NCBI RefSeq assembly: GCF_000971395.1
Contig: NZ_BBME01000011.1
Span: 248,001-312,000 of the forward strand
DNA from: Demequina iriomotensis
GTDB taxonomy: Bacteria; Actinomycetota; Actinomycetes; Actinomycetales; Demequinaceae
Reading direction: 5' to 3'
DNA: 64,000 nt
In this document: piece by piece, positions 8,932-16,395 of the stretch
Layout: every line of letters begins with the position of its first letter
Numbering within the stretch: position 1 is the first letter of the stretch
The notes under the pieces: generated by a model
Told to the model about the DNA's origin: nothing
Databases searched by the model: none
Seen by the model: only the letters and a program-made list of their open reading frames with translations
Made by a program: the position numbers and the translations under genes

Positions 8932-9825
8932 ATGGCGGAGACGTCCATCGAGGAGCTGCGGATGCTCGCGGCGGTCGAGGCGCATGGCAGCCTGACCGCC
9001 GCCGCCCATGCGGTGGGCGTGACGCAGCAGGCGGTGTCCCAGCGCATGCGTGCCGTCGAGCGCCGGTGGGGGCTCGCGCTGTTCTCGCGGAGCGCGCGGG
9101 GCACGACGCTCACCGACCACGGGGTCACGGTCGCCGGGTGGGCGGCGGCCGTGCTGCAGCAGATGGACGGCTTCGAGTCCGCCGTCCGGGCGCTCCGGGT
9201 GGATTCCGCTGCGCACGTGCGGCTGGCCGCCAGCCTCACCGTGGCGGAGCACCTGCTGCCGGGATGGCTCGTCGCCTACGCGGCGGAGCCTCACGCGGCG
9301 CAGGTCGAGCTTGCCGCGGTCAACAGCGCGAGCGTGGTCGAGCGCGTGCGCGCCGGTGCGGTGGACCTCGGGTTCGTCGAGACGCCGGACCCGCCCGAGC
9401 GGCTCGCCGCGCTCGTGGTCGCCCACGACGAGGTGGTGATCGTGGTAGCCCCCGGCCATCCGTGGGCGCGCCGCAGCGCGGTCGGCGCCGCGGAGCTCGC
9501 ACGGACTCCGCTCGTCAGCCGCGAGCCCGGCTCGGGGACCCGCCTGACCCTCGAGCGCGCGCTCGTGCCGGTGGTCGGCGCGGCCGGCGTCGCGGCGCCC
9601 GCGGCGGAGCTGTCGACCACCGCCGCGATCCGCGCCACCATCCTCGCCGGCGGGGGAGCGGCGGCGCTGAGCGAGCGGGCGGTGCACGACGACGTGGCCG
9701 CGGGCCGGCTCATCCGCGTGCCCATCGACGGGCCCTCGCTGTCGCGTCCGCTCGCGGCCGTGTGGGACCCCCGCCGGAGGCTGTCGCCTGCGGCCGCGCG
9801 CATCCTCGACATCGCGGGCCGCTAG
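8932..9825 (+). CDS. LysR-family transcriptional regulator
   Basis: A 297-aa regulator with an N-terminal winged helix-turn-helix (LRMLAAVEAHGSLTAAAHAV then TQQAVSQRMRAVERRWGL) and a C-terminal periplasmic-binding-like co-inducer domain. Start is ATG at 8932, chosen because GGAGGCGG lies just upstream and the HTH begins at the usual distance from it; an upstream in-frame ATG would add a non-conserved leader. It is divergent from the TDT exporter, a pairing common for LysR regulators of small anion transporters, so that gene is the likely target. The 3' end overlaps the next gene by 4 bp. Confidence 0.9.
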   Translation: MAETSIEELRMLAAVEAHGSLTAAAHAVGVTQQAVSQRMRAVERRWGLALFSRSARGTTLTDHGVTVAGWAAAVLQQMDGFESAVRALRVDSAAHVRLAASLTVAEHLLPGWLVAYAAEPHAAQVELAAVNSASVVERVRAGAVDLGFVETPDPPERLAALVVAHDEVVIVVAPGHPWARRSAVGAAELARTPLVSREPGSGTRLTLERALVPVVGAAGVAAPAAELSTTAAIRATILAGGGAAALSERAVHDDVAAGRLIRVPIDGPSLSRPLAAVWDPRRRLSPAAARILDIAGR

Positions 9826-10475
9826 GCGGACTCGCGCAGCAGCCTCAGCACCTCCGCGTCCGGGGTCTGCGAGAAGTCGAGGTACCACTGACCCACGGCC
9901 ATGAGGTGATCGGGGATGAGCGCCGCGAGCGCGAGATCGGCGCTGCCGTCCTTCATCAGCGCGTGCAGCGAGTCGGGCGCGGCGACGCCGGCGGCCACGA
10001 TCACCGTCGCGGCGCCCGCGGCGAGGGCGACGTGCGCCGCGGCCCGCGCGGTCCCGCCGGTCGCGATCCCGTCGTCCACCACGATCGCGGTGCGTCCCGC
10101 GAGCGGCACGCGGGGATGCGCGGCGCGGTACCTCGCCGACGCATCGTCCAGCACGGCGCGCTCGCGCGCCTCGATCCGTGCGACGTCGTCGTCCGAGACG
10201 CCCAGCGCGCGCATCGAGGCCTCGTCGAGCACGCGGACCCCGCCCACGCCGATCGCCCCGAAGCCGTACTCGGGGTTGCCCGGTGCGCCGAGCTTGCGCA
10301 CGACGCACACGTCGAGCGGGAGCCCGAGGCCGCGGGCGATCGCGGCGCCGACCGGGACTCCGCCGCGCGGCAGCCCGAGCACGACGGCGTCCGTCGCGTC
10401 GCCCTGGGCCACCAGCGGCGACAGGAGCCACGTGAGCCTCGCACCCGCGTCGTCGCGGTCGCGCAGCATGTCCAC
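9822..10475 (-). CDS. Phosphoribosyltransferase-domain protein
   Basis: A 217-aa type I PRTase-fold protein. The PRPP-binding loop IVVDDGIATGGTARAA is intact, and an N-terminal PRGGVPVGAAIARGLGLPLD motif is typical of the stand-alone actinobacterial PRTase family of unknown substrate (often fused to dienelactone hydrolases elsewhere). Start is GTG at 10475 (read Met-Asp-Met-Leu-Arg-Asp) because a CACACT hexamer ends exactly six bases before it; ATG at 10469 is the alternative. Stop codons of this gene and the LysR gene overlap (CTAG). Confidence 0.8.
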   Translation of the reverse strand: MDMLRDRDDAGARLTWLLSPLVAQGDATDAVVLGLPRGGVPVGAAIARGLGLPLDVCVVRKLGAPGNPEYGFGAIGVGGVRVLDEASMRALGVSDDDVARIEARERAVLDDASARYRAAHPRVPLAGRTAIVVDDGIATGGTARAAAHVALAAGAATVIVAAGVAAPDSLHALMKDGSADLALAALIPDHLMAVGQWYLDFSQTPDAEVLRLLRESA

Positions 10476-10530
10476 CGCTCCAGTGTGCGCCCGCCCGGGA
10501 ACACATGCGCGGTCCCGCGCGTTCCCCCTG

Positions 10531-10557
10531 TGCACGCACCTGCCAGGCGTGCACGCA
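10531..10557. repeat. Direct repeat TGCACGCA x2 upstream of the phosphoribosyltransferase gene
   Basis: TGCACGCA occurs at 10531-10538 and 10550-10557, separated by 11 bp (centre-to-centre 19 bp, nearly two helical turns). It lies 44-70 bp upstream of the -10-like hexamer and could be a regulator binding site. Confidence 0.35.
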
Positions 10558-10578
10558 TTGTTATCTCCTTTGATGCAG

Positions 10579-10611
10579 CGAAGGCCCCGGGGCGAACCCC
10601 CGGGGCCTTCG
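10579..10611. terminator. Terminator downstream of the aldo/keto reductase gene
   Basis: A perfect 14-bp stem, CGAAGGCCCCGGGG (10579-10592) with CCCCGGGGCCTTCG (10598-10611), and a five-base loop. It lies 14 bp beyond the stop codon of the minus-strand gene at 10626 and isolates it from the next gene. Confidence 0.85.
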
Positions 10612-10625
10612 TCGTCTGCGGGCCG

Positions 10626-11633
10626 TCAGCGGTGCGCGGGACCGGCTTCCGTGGTGCGGGCCGGGTCGCGCTCGACCACGTCGCCCAGGACCTCGTCGAT
10701 GCGCGTCATGAGCTCGGCCGGGATCTCGACGCCCGAGGCCTTCGCGTTGTCGACCACCTGCTCGGGCCGCGAGGCGCCGATGATCGCGGCCGCGACGTTG
10801 CTGTTCTGCAGCACCCACGCGATCGCGAGCTGCGCCATGGTGAGCCCGAGCTCGTCCGCGATCGGCTGGAGCCGCTGCACGCGCGTGAGGATCTCCTCGC
10901 CCATCCAGCGCTCGATGAAGCGTGCGCCCGACTTCGCGTCGGTCGCACGCGACCCGGCCGGGGCGGGCTGGCCGGGCTTGTACTTGCCGGTGAGCACGCC
11001 CTGAGCGACGGGCGACCACACGATCTGGCTCACGCCGACCTCGCGCGATGCGGGGACCACCTCCTCCTCGATGACGCGCCACAGCATGGAGTACTGGGGC
11101 TGCGAGGACACGAACGGGATGCGCAGCTCCTTCGCGAGGGCCGCGCCCGCACGGATCTGGTCCGCGGTCCATTCGCTCACGCCGATGTAGTGCGCCTTGC
11201 CCGAGTGCACGATGTCGGCGAACGCGCTCATCGTCTCCTCGAGCGGCGTGTCGTAGTCGTAGCGGTGCGCCTGGTAGAGGTCCACGTAGTCGGTCTGGAG
11301 CCGGCGCAGCGAGCCGTGGATGGACTCCATGATGTGCTTGCGCGACAGGCCCATGTCGTTCGCGCCGCCGGGCCCCGTGGACCAGAAGACCTTGGTGAAG
11401 ATCTCTAGGCTCTCGCGCCGCTCACCCTTGAGGGCCTCGCCCAGCACCACCTCGGCGCCGGTGTTCGCGTAGACGTCGGCCGTGTCGAACGAGGAGATGC
11501 CCACGTCGAGCGCGGCGCGCACGCATGCCGTCGCCTGGTCGTTCTCGACCTGCGAGGCGTGGGTGATCCAGTTGCCGTACGTGAGCTCCGTGATCTTGAG
11601 GCCGGAGTTGCCGAGGTATCGATAGTTGACCAT
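10626..11633 (-). CDS. Aldo/keto reductase, potassium-channel beta-subunit-like
   Basis: A 335-aa NADPH-dependent (beta/alpha)8 oxidoreductase of the AKR6-like group. It opens with YRYLGNSGLKITELTYGNW. The catalytic tetrad is visible as Asp and Tyr in FDTADVYANTG, Lys in IFTKVFW and His in LYQAHRYD. The nucleotide-binding end AAIIGASRPEQVVDN is present. Substrate unknown; such enzymes reduce toxic aldehydes and ketones. Start ATG at 11633 lies six bases after a TAGGGT hexamer, so the transcript is probably leaderless. Monocistronic, with terminators on both sides. Confidence 0.9.
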   Translation of the reverse strand: MVNYRYLGNSGLKITELTYGNWITHASQVENDQATACVRAALDVGISSFDTADVYANTGAEVVLGEALKGERRESLEIFTKVFWSTGPGGANDMGLSRKHIMESIHGSLRRLQTDYVDLYQAHRYDYDTPLEETMSAFADIVHSGKAHYIGVSEWTADQIRAGAALAKELRIPFVSSQPQYSMLWRVIEEEVVPASREVGVSQIVWSPVAQGVLTGKYKPGQPAPAGSRATDAKSGARFIERWMGEEILTRVQRLQPIADELGLTMAQLAIAWVLQNSNVAAAIIGASRPEQVVDNAKASGVEIPAELMTRIDEVLGDVVERDPARTTEAGPAHR

Positions 11634-11671
11634 GGCTCGACCCTAGGACAGCCGCGTGAGCCCCGGAGACG

Positions 11672-11709
11672 CGAGAGGCGCCCGCGGCGGATGGCCGGGG
11701 CGCCTCTCG
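11672..11709 (-). terminator. Terminator of the nadA-DUF3043 unit
   Basis: CGAGAGGCGCCC (11672-11683) pairs with GGGGCGCCTCTCG (11697-11709), giving a 12-bp stem, 20 bp beyond the DUF3043 stop. A GGACGATGCG copy (11710-11719) abuts it directly. Confidence 0.8.
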
Positions 11710-11728
11710 GGACGATGCGTGCGTCGGG

Positions 11729-12295
11729 TCAGACGGGGTAGTCGCCGCGCTTGACCTTCGGCTTGGGCGCGCGGAAGCGGCGCATGTTGAGGTGGCGCGC
11801 GATGACGTAGAACGTCCACCCGCGCGGCAGCTTGCGCTCCCCGAACTTCTCGATGAACCGCTTCTTGAGCCGGCGGGTCATGATGAAGGTCTCGATGCCG
11901 ACGATGAGCACCATGAGGTAGAAGAACACGATGAGCGCGAGGCCCGCCCATCCGCTGCTGATGAACAGCGAGAGGATCACGAAGACGATCGAGGCCGGCA
12001 GCAGGAACTCGCCGGGCGACGTGCGGGCGTCGACGTAGTCGCGCAGGTAACGGCGCTCGGGACCGCGGTGCTCGAGCGGCATGTGGCGCTCGTCGCCGTC
12101 GCGCATCGCCTGCCACTCCTTCTCACGGGAGTTGCGCTGCTGCTCGCGCTGCTGCTTCTTCGCGGCCTTGGTGTCGGCGATGACCGGGCGCTTGCGCGCG
12201 GCCTCCTGATCCTTGCGCTTCGGGGTCGGCTTGCCCTTCTTGCCGGGTGCCTCGACGCCGGGGATGTCGGTCTCGGGGGTGGTGTTGTCGCTCAT
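11729..12295 (-). CDS. DUF3043 membrane protein
   Basis: A 188-aa protein with a highly charged Lys/Arg/Glu-rich cytoplasmic N-terminus (about residues 1-95, including PEAPGKKGKPTPKRKDQEAARKR-type sequence split by short gaps), two adjacent hydrophobic helices (about 98-145) and a basic C-terminus. This is the layout of the actinobacterial DUF3043 family. Its role is unknown. It follows nadA by 10 bp on the same strand and probably shares its transcript. The terminator lies 20 bp past the stop. Confidence 0.85.
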   Translation of the reverse strand: MSDNTTPETDIPGVEAPGKKGKPTPKRKDQEAARKRPVIADTKAAKKQQREQQRNSREKEWQAMRDGDERHMPLEHRGPERRYLRDYVDARTSPGEFLLPASIVFVILSLFISSGWAGLALIVFFYLMVLIVGIETFIMTRRLKKRFIEKFGERKLPRGWTFYVIARHLNMRRFRAPKPKVKRGDYPV

Positions 12296-12305
12296 GTTCT
12301 TCTGA

Positions 12306-13508
12306 TCAGTCCTTGGCGGGGTTCTTGGCGGGAAGCGCGAGCATGCGGTCGAGCGCGATCTTCGCGAGCCGCTGCGTCTCGTCGTCGACGACGATGACGT
12401 TGGGCACGTCGCCCGCGACCAGCGACTCGAGCGCCCACACGAGGTGCGGGAGGTCGATGCGGTTCATGGTCGAGCAGAAGCAGACCGTGTCCTCGAGGAA
12501 GTGGATGTCCTTGTCGGGGTGCGCGTTCGCGAGACGGCGGACCAGGTTGAGCTCGGTGCCGATCACCCAGCTCGAGCCCGGCTCCGCGGCGTCGAGCTTC
12601 TTGATGATGTACTCGGTCGAGCCGACGAAGTCCGCGGCGTTCACCACGTCGTGGGCGCACTCGGGGTGGACCAGCACGTTGATGCCGGGCACCTCCTCGC
12701 GGAAGCGGTCCACGTGGGCCTTGCGGAAGCGCCCGTGCACGGAGCAGTGGCCCTTCCACAGGATCATGCGCGCGGCCTCGACGGCCTCGGGGGAGTTGCC
12801 ACCCAGGGGCTTGCGGGGATCCCAGACGATGCAGTCGTCGAGCGACAGGCCGAGCTTCAGCACGGCGGTGTTGCGGCCCAGGTGCTGGTCCGGCAGGAAC
12901 AGCACCTTGCCGTCGCCGTCGACGCCGCCGACCTGCGCGAAGGCCCAGTCGAGCGCGACCTCGGCGTTCGACGAGGTGCAGACCACGCCGCCGTGCTCGC
13001 CGCAGAACGCCTTGATGGCCGCGGTCGAGTTCATGTACGTGACGGGAACCGTGCGGGAGGCGATGCCGGCCTCCTCGAGCTGCGCCCAGGCATCGTCCAC
13101 CTGGTTGATGTTCGCCATGTCCGCCATCGAGCAGCCGGCCGCCATGTCGGGCAGGATCACCTGCTGCGCGTCGGACGTGAGGATGTCCGCGGACTCCGCC
13201 ATGAAGTGCACGCCGCAGAACACGATGAACTCGGCCGCCGGGCGCGCCGCGGCGTCGCGCGCGAGCTTGAACGAGTCGCCCGTGACGTCCGCGAACTGGA
13301 TGACCTCGTCGCGCTGGTAGTGGTGGCCCAGGATGAAGACGCGGTCGCCAAGCGCTTCCTTCGCGGCCCGCGCGCGCTCGACCAGGTCGGGGTCCGACGC
13401 GGAGGGAAGGGTTCCCGGGCAGTCGACCCCACGCTCCGAGAGGGGGTCGCGACGCTCGCCCAGGAGCATCAGCGCAGACGGCGAGGGCTCAGAGAAGGTC
13501 TGGGTCAT
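12306..13508 (-). CDS. nadA: Quinolinate synthase
   Basis: A 400-aa [4Fe-4S] enzyme condensing iminoaspartate with dihydroxyacetone phosphate to quinolinate for NAD synthesis. Visible motifs are ILGHHYQRDEVI, FCGVHFMAESADIL (Cys98), PDMAAGCSMAD (Cys126), the VHPEC stretch and the late DTVCFCSTMNRI that supplies the third cluster ligand. Start is ATG at 13508 (MTQTFSEPSP): a GACAAT hexamer ends six bases before it, and upstream sequence in this frame lies opposite the divergent gene at 13549. nadB and nadC are not in the window, so de novo NAD synthesis would need them elsewhere. Confidence 0.95.
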   Translation of the reverse strand: MTQTFSEPSPSALMLLGERRDPLSERGVDCPGTLPSASDPDLVERARAAKEALGDRVFILGHHYQRDEVIQFADVTGDSFKLARDAAARPAAEFIVFCGVHFMAESADILTSDAQQVILPDMAAGCSMADMANINQVDDAWAQLEEAGIASRTVPVTYMNSTAAIKAFCGEHGGVVCTSSNAEVALDWAFAQVGGVDGDGKVLFLPDQHLGRNTAVLKLGLSLDDCIVWDPRKPLGGNSPEAVEAARMILWKGHCSVHGRFRKAHVDRFREEVPGINVLVHPECAHDVVNAADFVGSTEYIIKKLDAAEPGSSWVIGTELNLVRRLANAHPDKDIHFLEDTVCFCSTMNRIDLPHLVWALESLVAGDVPNVIVVDDETQRLAKIALDRMLALPAKNPAKD

Positions 13509-13548
13509 CCGGCCATTGTCGCATGCGCGACAGGGCACACTTGAGGCC

Positions 13549-14529
13549 ATGCGTGCCGCCATCGCCGCCCAGAGCTGGCTCCGCCCGGACACCGGGCGAC
13601 TCACCCCCGTCGACACCGTCCGGATCGTCCGAGATGCCTGGTCGGCGGCGGCCTCGCACGTCGAGCTGCAGGTGGTCGCGACGCCCTCCGGCGGACCGCG
13701 CAGCGCCGATGCGCTGGCCGGTGAGGTGCGCGCCGTGGGGGGTGCGACGGCCCGCGACGTGGGCGCCTCGGTGGTGCTCGCCCCTGCCGCCAACGGGCGC
13801 TGGGAGCCTGCCGCGCTGCGTGCCGCGCTGCTCGGGCTCGCGGCCGCCGGCGAGCAGCGCAGCATCGTGGTGCCGCTCGGGGATGCGCCGCCGGCGGGCG
13901 ACGCCGTCGACCTGTGGGGCGGGGGCCTCGAGGCGGCGCGCGCCGACCTGTCCGCGCTCCGCATGGTCGCGCTCGTGACCTCCGACAGGCCGTTGCTCGG
14001 CTTCACGGGGATGAGCGCCGCCGTGCGGGACGGACGCGAGCACGATGCGGCGCTGGCCTCGGCCGCGCAGGCGCAGGAGGAGCGCTGGACCGCGATCGCG
14101 AGGGCCGCCGACCCCGTCGCGTCCCGACGCACGCTCGTCGGCCCCGGCCGGCTCTCCGACGAACGAGGCACCGGCGCCGCCGGCGGCCTCGCCTACGCGT
14201 TGGCCGCGATGGGCGCGCACGTGGCGCCGGCCGCGGGTGCGCTGGCCGAGCTCACGGGGTTCGACCGGGCGGCCGCCGACGCGGACGTCGTGGTCGCCGT
14301 GGTCGACCGCCTGCGCGCGGCGGACCTCGACCACGGCGCCGCCTCCGCCGCATCGTCCCTCGCGGCGCGCCGCGGCGTTCCATGCGTCGTCGTGACGGCG
14401 GAGCTCGCGGTGGGCAAGCGCGACCTCATGGCCGCCGGGATCGCCGGCGCCCACGAGGGCGCGGCGGGGGAGGGCGGCCTCGCCGATCAGGTGCGCCGCG
14501 TGGCGCAGACCTGGACCCCCGCTCGATGA
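13549..14529 (+). CDS. Degenerate glycerate-kinase-family protein
   Basis: A 326-aa protein resembling the GlxK glycerate kinase fold but about 50 residues shorter than usual. The nucleotide-site stretch GTGAAGGLAYALAAMGA and the following LAELTGFDRAAADADVVV match the family. The N-terminal substrate-side segment (normally a PDSFKGS-like motif) is missing, and the late GEGxxDxQT motif is replaced by AVVDRLRAADLDHG. Actinobacteria carry a similar gene beside erpA, so this may be a conserved non-enzymatic member. Start ATG at 13549 is seven bases after CACACT; it is divergent from nadA with a 40-bp gap. Confidence 0.65.
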   Translation: MRAAIAAQSWLRPDTGRLTPVDTVRIVRDAWSAAASHVELQVVATPSGGPRSADALAGEVRAVGGATARDVGASVVLAPAANGRWEPAALRAALLGLAAAGEQRSIVVPLGDAPPAGDAVDLWGGGLEAARADLSALRMVALVTSDRPLLGFTGMSAAVRDGREHDAALASAAQAQEERWTAIARAADPVASRRTLVGPGRLSDERGTGAAGGLAYALAAMGAHVAPAAGALAELTGFDRAAADADVVVAVVDRLRAADLDHGAASAASSLAARRGVPCVVVTAELAVGKRDLMAAGIAGAHEGAAGEGGLADQVRRVAQTWTPAR

Positions 14530-14615
14530 CATGTCTACATCCGGTGCGAGCCGGGGTTCGGAATATCCGCCGGGCGGCGTACGCTTGACACAACACCGAG
14601 AGAGAGGAGGCGTCA

Positions 14616-14969
14616 GTGACTGATATCGCAACCGAGACCAAGTCGCACGGCGTCGTCATCACCGATGCTGCGGCGGCCAAGGTCAGGAGCCTGCTCGAGC
14701 AGGAGGGCCGCGACGACCTTCGACTGCGCCTCGCGGTGCAGCCCGGCGGTTGCTCGGGCCTCATCTACCAGCTCTACTTCGACGAGCGCACGCTGGACGG
14801 GGACGCGATCCGCGACTTCGACGGCGTGGAGGTCGTTGTCGACAAGATGTCGGTCCCGTACCTCGACGGTGCGTCGATCGACTTCGCGGACACCATCGAG
14901 AAGCAGGGTTTCACCATCGACAACCCGAACGCCTCGAGTTCCTGCGCGTGCGGAGACTCCTTCAGCTGA
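14616..14969 (+). CDS. erpA: A-type iron-sulfur carrier / insertion protein
   Basis: A 117-aa HesB/IscA-family protein that hands assembled Fe-S clusters to apoproteins. The three conserved cysteines are present: one in QPGGCSGLIY and two in the C-terminal SSCACGDSF. Start is GTG at 14616 with a strong GAGAGGAGG ribosome-binding sequence; an upstream TACGCT hexamer (14579-14584) leaves a leader of about 25 nt, so this gene, unlike many neighbours, is not leaderless. The convergent sulfur-carrier and desulfurase-like genes follow. The respiratory and NadA proteins encoded nearby include Fe-S proteins. Confidence 0.93.
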   Translation: MTDIATETKSHGVVITDAAAAKVRSLLEQEGRDDLRLRLAVQPGGCSGLIYQLYFDERTLDGDAIRDFDGVEVVVDKMSVPYLDGASIDFADTIEKQGFTIDNPNASSSCACGDSFS

Positions 14970-14975
14970 TCTGAT

Positions 14976-15227
14976 TCAGCGCAGACGGACGGTGAGGGCT
15001 ACGCCCTCGCCGTCCGTTTCGCTTTCCCCCAGGAACTCGTGGCCCGTCATGCGCGCCCACGCGGGCACGTCGACCCGCGCCGCCAGGTCTGTGCAGATCA
15101 CGGTGATCTCCGTGCCTGCCTCCAGGCCGCGCGCGGCCTTCGCGAGCTCGATGATCGGCAGCGGGCACAGGAGCCCCGCCGCATCGACCGTGACGCGACC
15201 CGCGCCGGCGACCGGCGCATCGTCCAT
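14976..15227 (-). CDS. TusA/SirA-family sulfur-carrier protein
   Basis: An 83-aa protein of the small TusA fold. It has the hallmark AAGLLCPLPIIELAKAA, with the sulfur-carrying Cys21 in the conserved Cys-Pro-x-Pro motif. TusA-like proteins accept persulfide from cysteine desulfurases and pass it to tRNA thiolation, molybdopterin or other sulfur pathways. Start is ATG at 15227 (MDDAPVAGAG), two bases after the stop of the desulfurase-like gene, so the two are almost certainly translated from one message. A reverse GGACGATGCG copy covers the first codons (15216-15225). Confidence 0.88.
   Translation of the reverse strand: MDDAPVAGAGRVTVDAAGLLCPLPIIELAKAARGLEAGTEITVICTDLAARVDVPAWARMTGHEFLGESETDGEGVALTVRLR
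14985..15017 (+). terminator. Terminator of erpA, embedded in the 3' end of the tusA-like gene
   Basis: ACGGACGGTGAGGGC (14985-14999) pairs with GCCCTCGCCGTCCGT (15003-15017), one mismatch, followed on the plus strand by TTTCGCTTT. It lies 15 bp after the erpA stop and inside the coding end of the convergent gene. Confidence 0.75.
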
Positions 15228-15229
15228 GC

Positions 15230-16363
15230 TCACGCGAGCCCCGGCGCGCCGGCCTCGGTGCGCAGGTCGGCGATGACGCGCGGCATGAGCGCGAGCAGGC
15301 GGGACACCTGCTCCTCGGTGACGCCGGGGTGCAGCCCGAGCCGCACGTTGCCGTGGCTGAGGGCCCCCACGGATGCGAGCACGCGGCTGGGCTCGAGGGT
15401 GCTGGTGGTGCACGCGGAGCCCGATCCCACGGCGATGCCCTCGCGGTCGAGGCGCGACAGCAGCGCCTCGCCGTCGACGTAGAGGCACGAGAAGGTCACC
15501 ACGTGGGGGAGCCGCTCGTTGGGGTCGCCCACGACGTCGACGCCCGCCCAGCCGGCGGCGGTCGAGCGGACCCGGTCGACGAGCCCGCGCATCCTGGCCG
15601 TGGTGGCGTCGAGCTGCTCGAGCCGCTCCTGGAGCGCCACGGCCGCGGCGAGGACCGCGGGCACGAGCACGCCTCCGGGCGCCCAGTCGTCGCCCTCCGG
15701 CCACGCGGGCAGCCAGCGCGTGCGCGGGCGCATCGCCACGACGCCGAGCCCCGCGGGACCGCCCCAGTCGGCGGGGTTGGCGACCATCGCGTCCCAGTGC
15801 TCCGGCGCCGGGCCGTGACCGATGCTCGCGGTCGCGTCGACCAGGAGCGGCACCTTCGCGGCGGCGGTCGCCTCCGCGACGCGGTCGAGCCGCTGGAGCG
15901 TGCCGATCTCATGGTTGCCGTGCTGGACCGCGGCGAAGGCGACGTCGGGCACCGCGAGCTCGCGCGCGAGCGCGTCGAGCTCGACGTGGCCCAGGCGGTC
16001 GACGGGCACCAGCGTGAGGTTGCCCGCAGCGACGTGGTCGGCCGCGTGAAGGGTGGCGTCGCGCTCGATCGCCGTGGCGACGATGCGGTCGCGACCCCGC
16101 CGCGCCGCGAAGATCCCGGCCGCGACGCGCTCGATCGCGGCATGGGGGGAGTGGGCGAGGAAGGTGTGCTCGGGGCGTGAACCGAGCGCCTCGGCGAGGG
16201 CCTCGCGGGCCGCGTCGACAAGCTGCCTGGCACGACGCGACTCGGTGTGCAGACGGGCGGGATCCGCCCATCCGTCGGCCAGCCCGGCGTGGAACGCCTC
16301 GAGCGTCCTGTTCGTCAAAGGAGCGGATCCCGAGGCGTCCAGGAACATGCGTGCGGCCTGCAT
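15230..16363 (-). CDS. Cysteine-desulfurase-like class V aminotransferase-fold protein lacking the PLP lysine
   Basis: A 377-aa NifS/IscS-like protein. The catalytic cysteine loop is intact (GSGSACTTSTLEP, Cys318), as are the PLP-ring aspartate (LLVDATAS, Asp176) and an Asn-x-Glu-Ile-Gly stretch (GNHEIGT, 150-154). Where the family has a His-Lys Schiff-base motif before Gly-Gly-Pro, this protein reads VANPADWGGPAG (194-205), without lysine. The usual SAIEH histidine is Arg101 (TAIERD). Its only lysine is Lys170, not at the cofactor position. Start ATG at 16363 lies six bases after TACGGT. It is coupled to the tusA-like gene (2-bp gap). Either a pseudoenzyme or an unusual PLP-binding mode. Confidence 0.82.
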   Translation of the reverse strand: MQAARMFLDASGSAPLTNRTLEAFHAGLADGWADPARLHTESRRARQLVDAAREALAEALGSRPEHTFLAHSPHAAIERVAAGIFAARRGRDRIVATAIERDATLHAADHVAAGNLTLVPVDRLGHVELDALARELAVPDVAFAAVQHGNHEIGTLQRLDRVAEATAAAKVPLLVDATASIGHGPAPEHWDAMVANPADWGGPAGLGVVAMRPRTRWLPAWPEGDDWAPGGVLVPAVLAAAVALQERLEQLDATTARMRGLVDRVRSTAAGWAGVDVVGDPNERLPHVVTFSCLYVDGEALLSRLDREGIAVGSGSACTTSTLEPSRVLASVGALSHGNVRLGLHPGVTEEQVSRLLALMPRVIADLRTEAGAPGLA

Positions 16364-16369
16364 GGCTTC

Positions 16370-16389
16370 ACCGTACAGCGCGCTACACT
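16370..16389. promoter_or_regulatory. Divergent leaderless promoters for ctaC and the desulfurase-like gene
   Basis: TACACT (16384-16389, plus) ends six bases before the ctaC GTG at 16396. TACGGT (16370-16375, minus) ends six bases before the ATG at 16363. The gap between start codons is 32 bp, as in pepA/pyrD, so the two core promoters overlap and could compete. Confidence 0.5.
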
Positions 16390-16395
16390 GCCCGT

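Noticed and set aside
15230-15704. The long minus-strand frame upstream of the tusA-like gene as an N-terminal fusion domain
   Set aside because: It lies antisense-frame within the desulfurase-like coding sequence and has Arg/Ala/His low-complexity composition; the TusA start at 15227 fits the family length.
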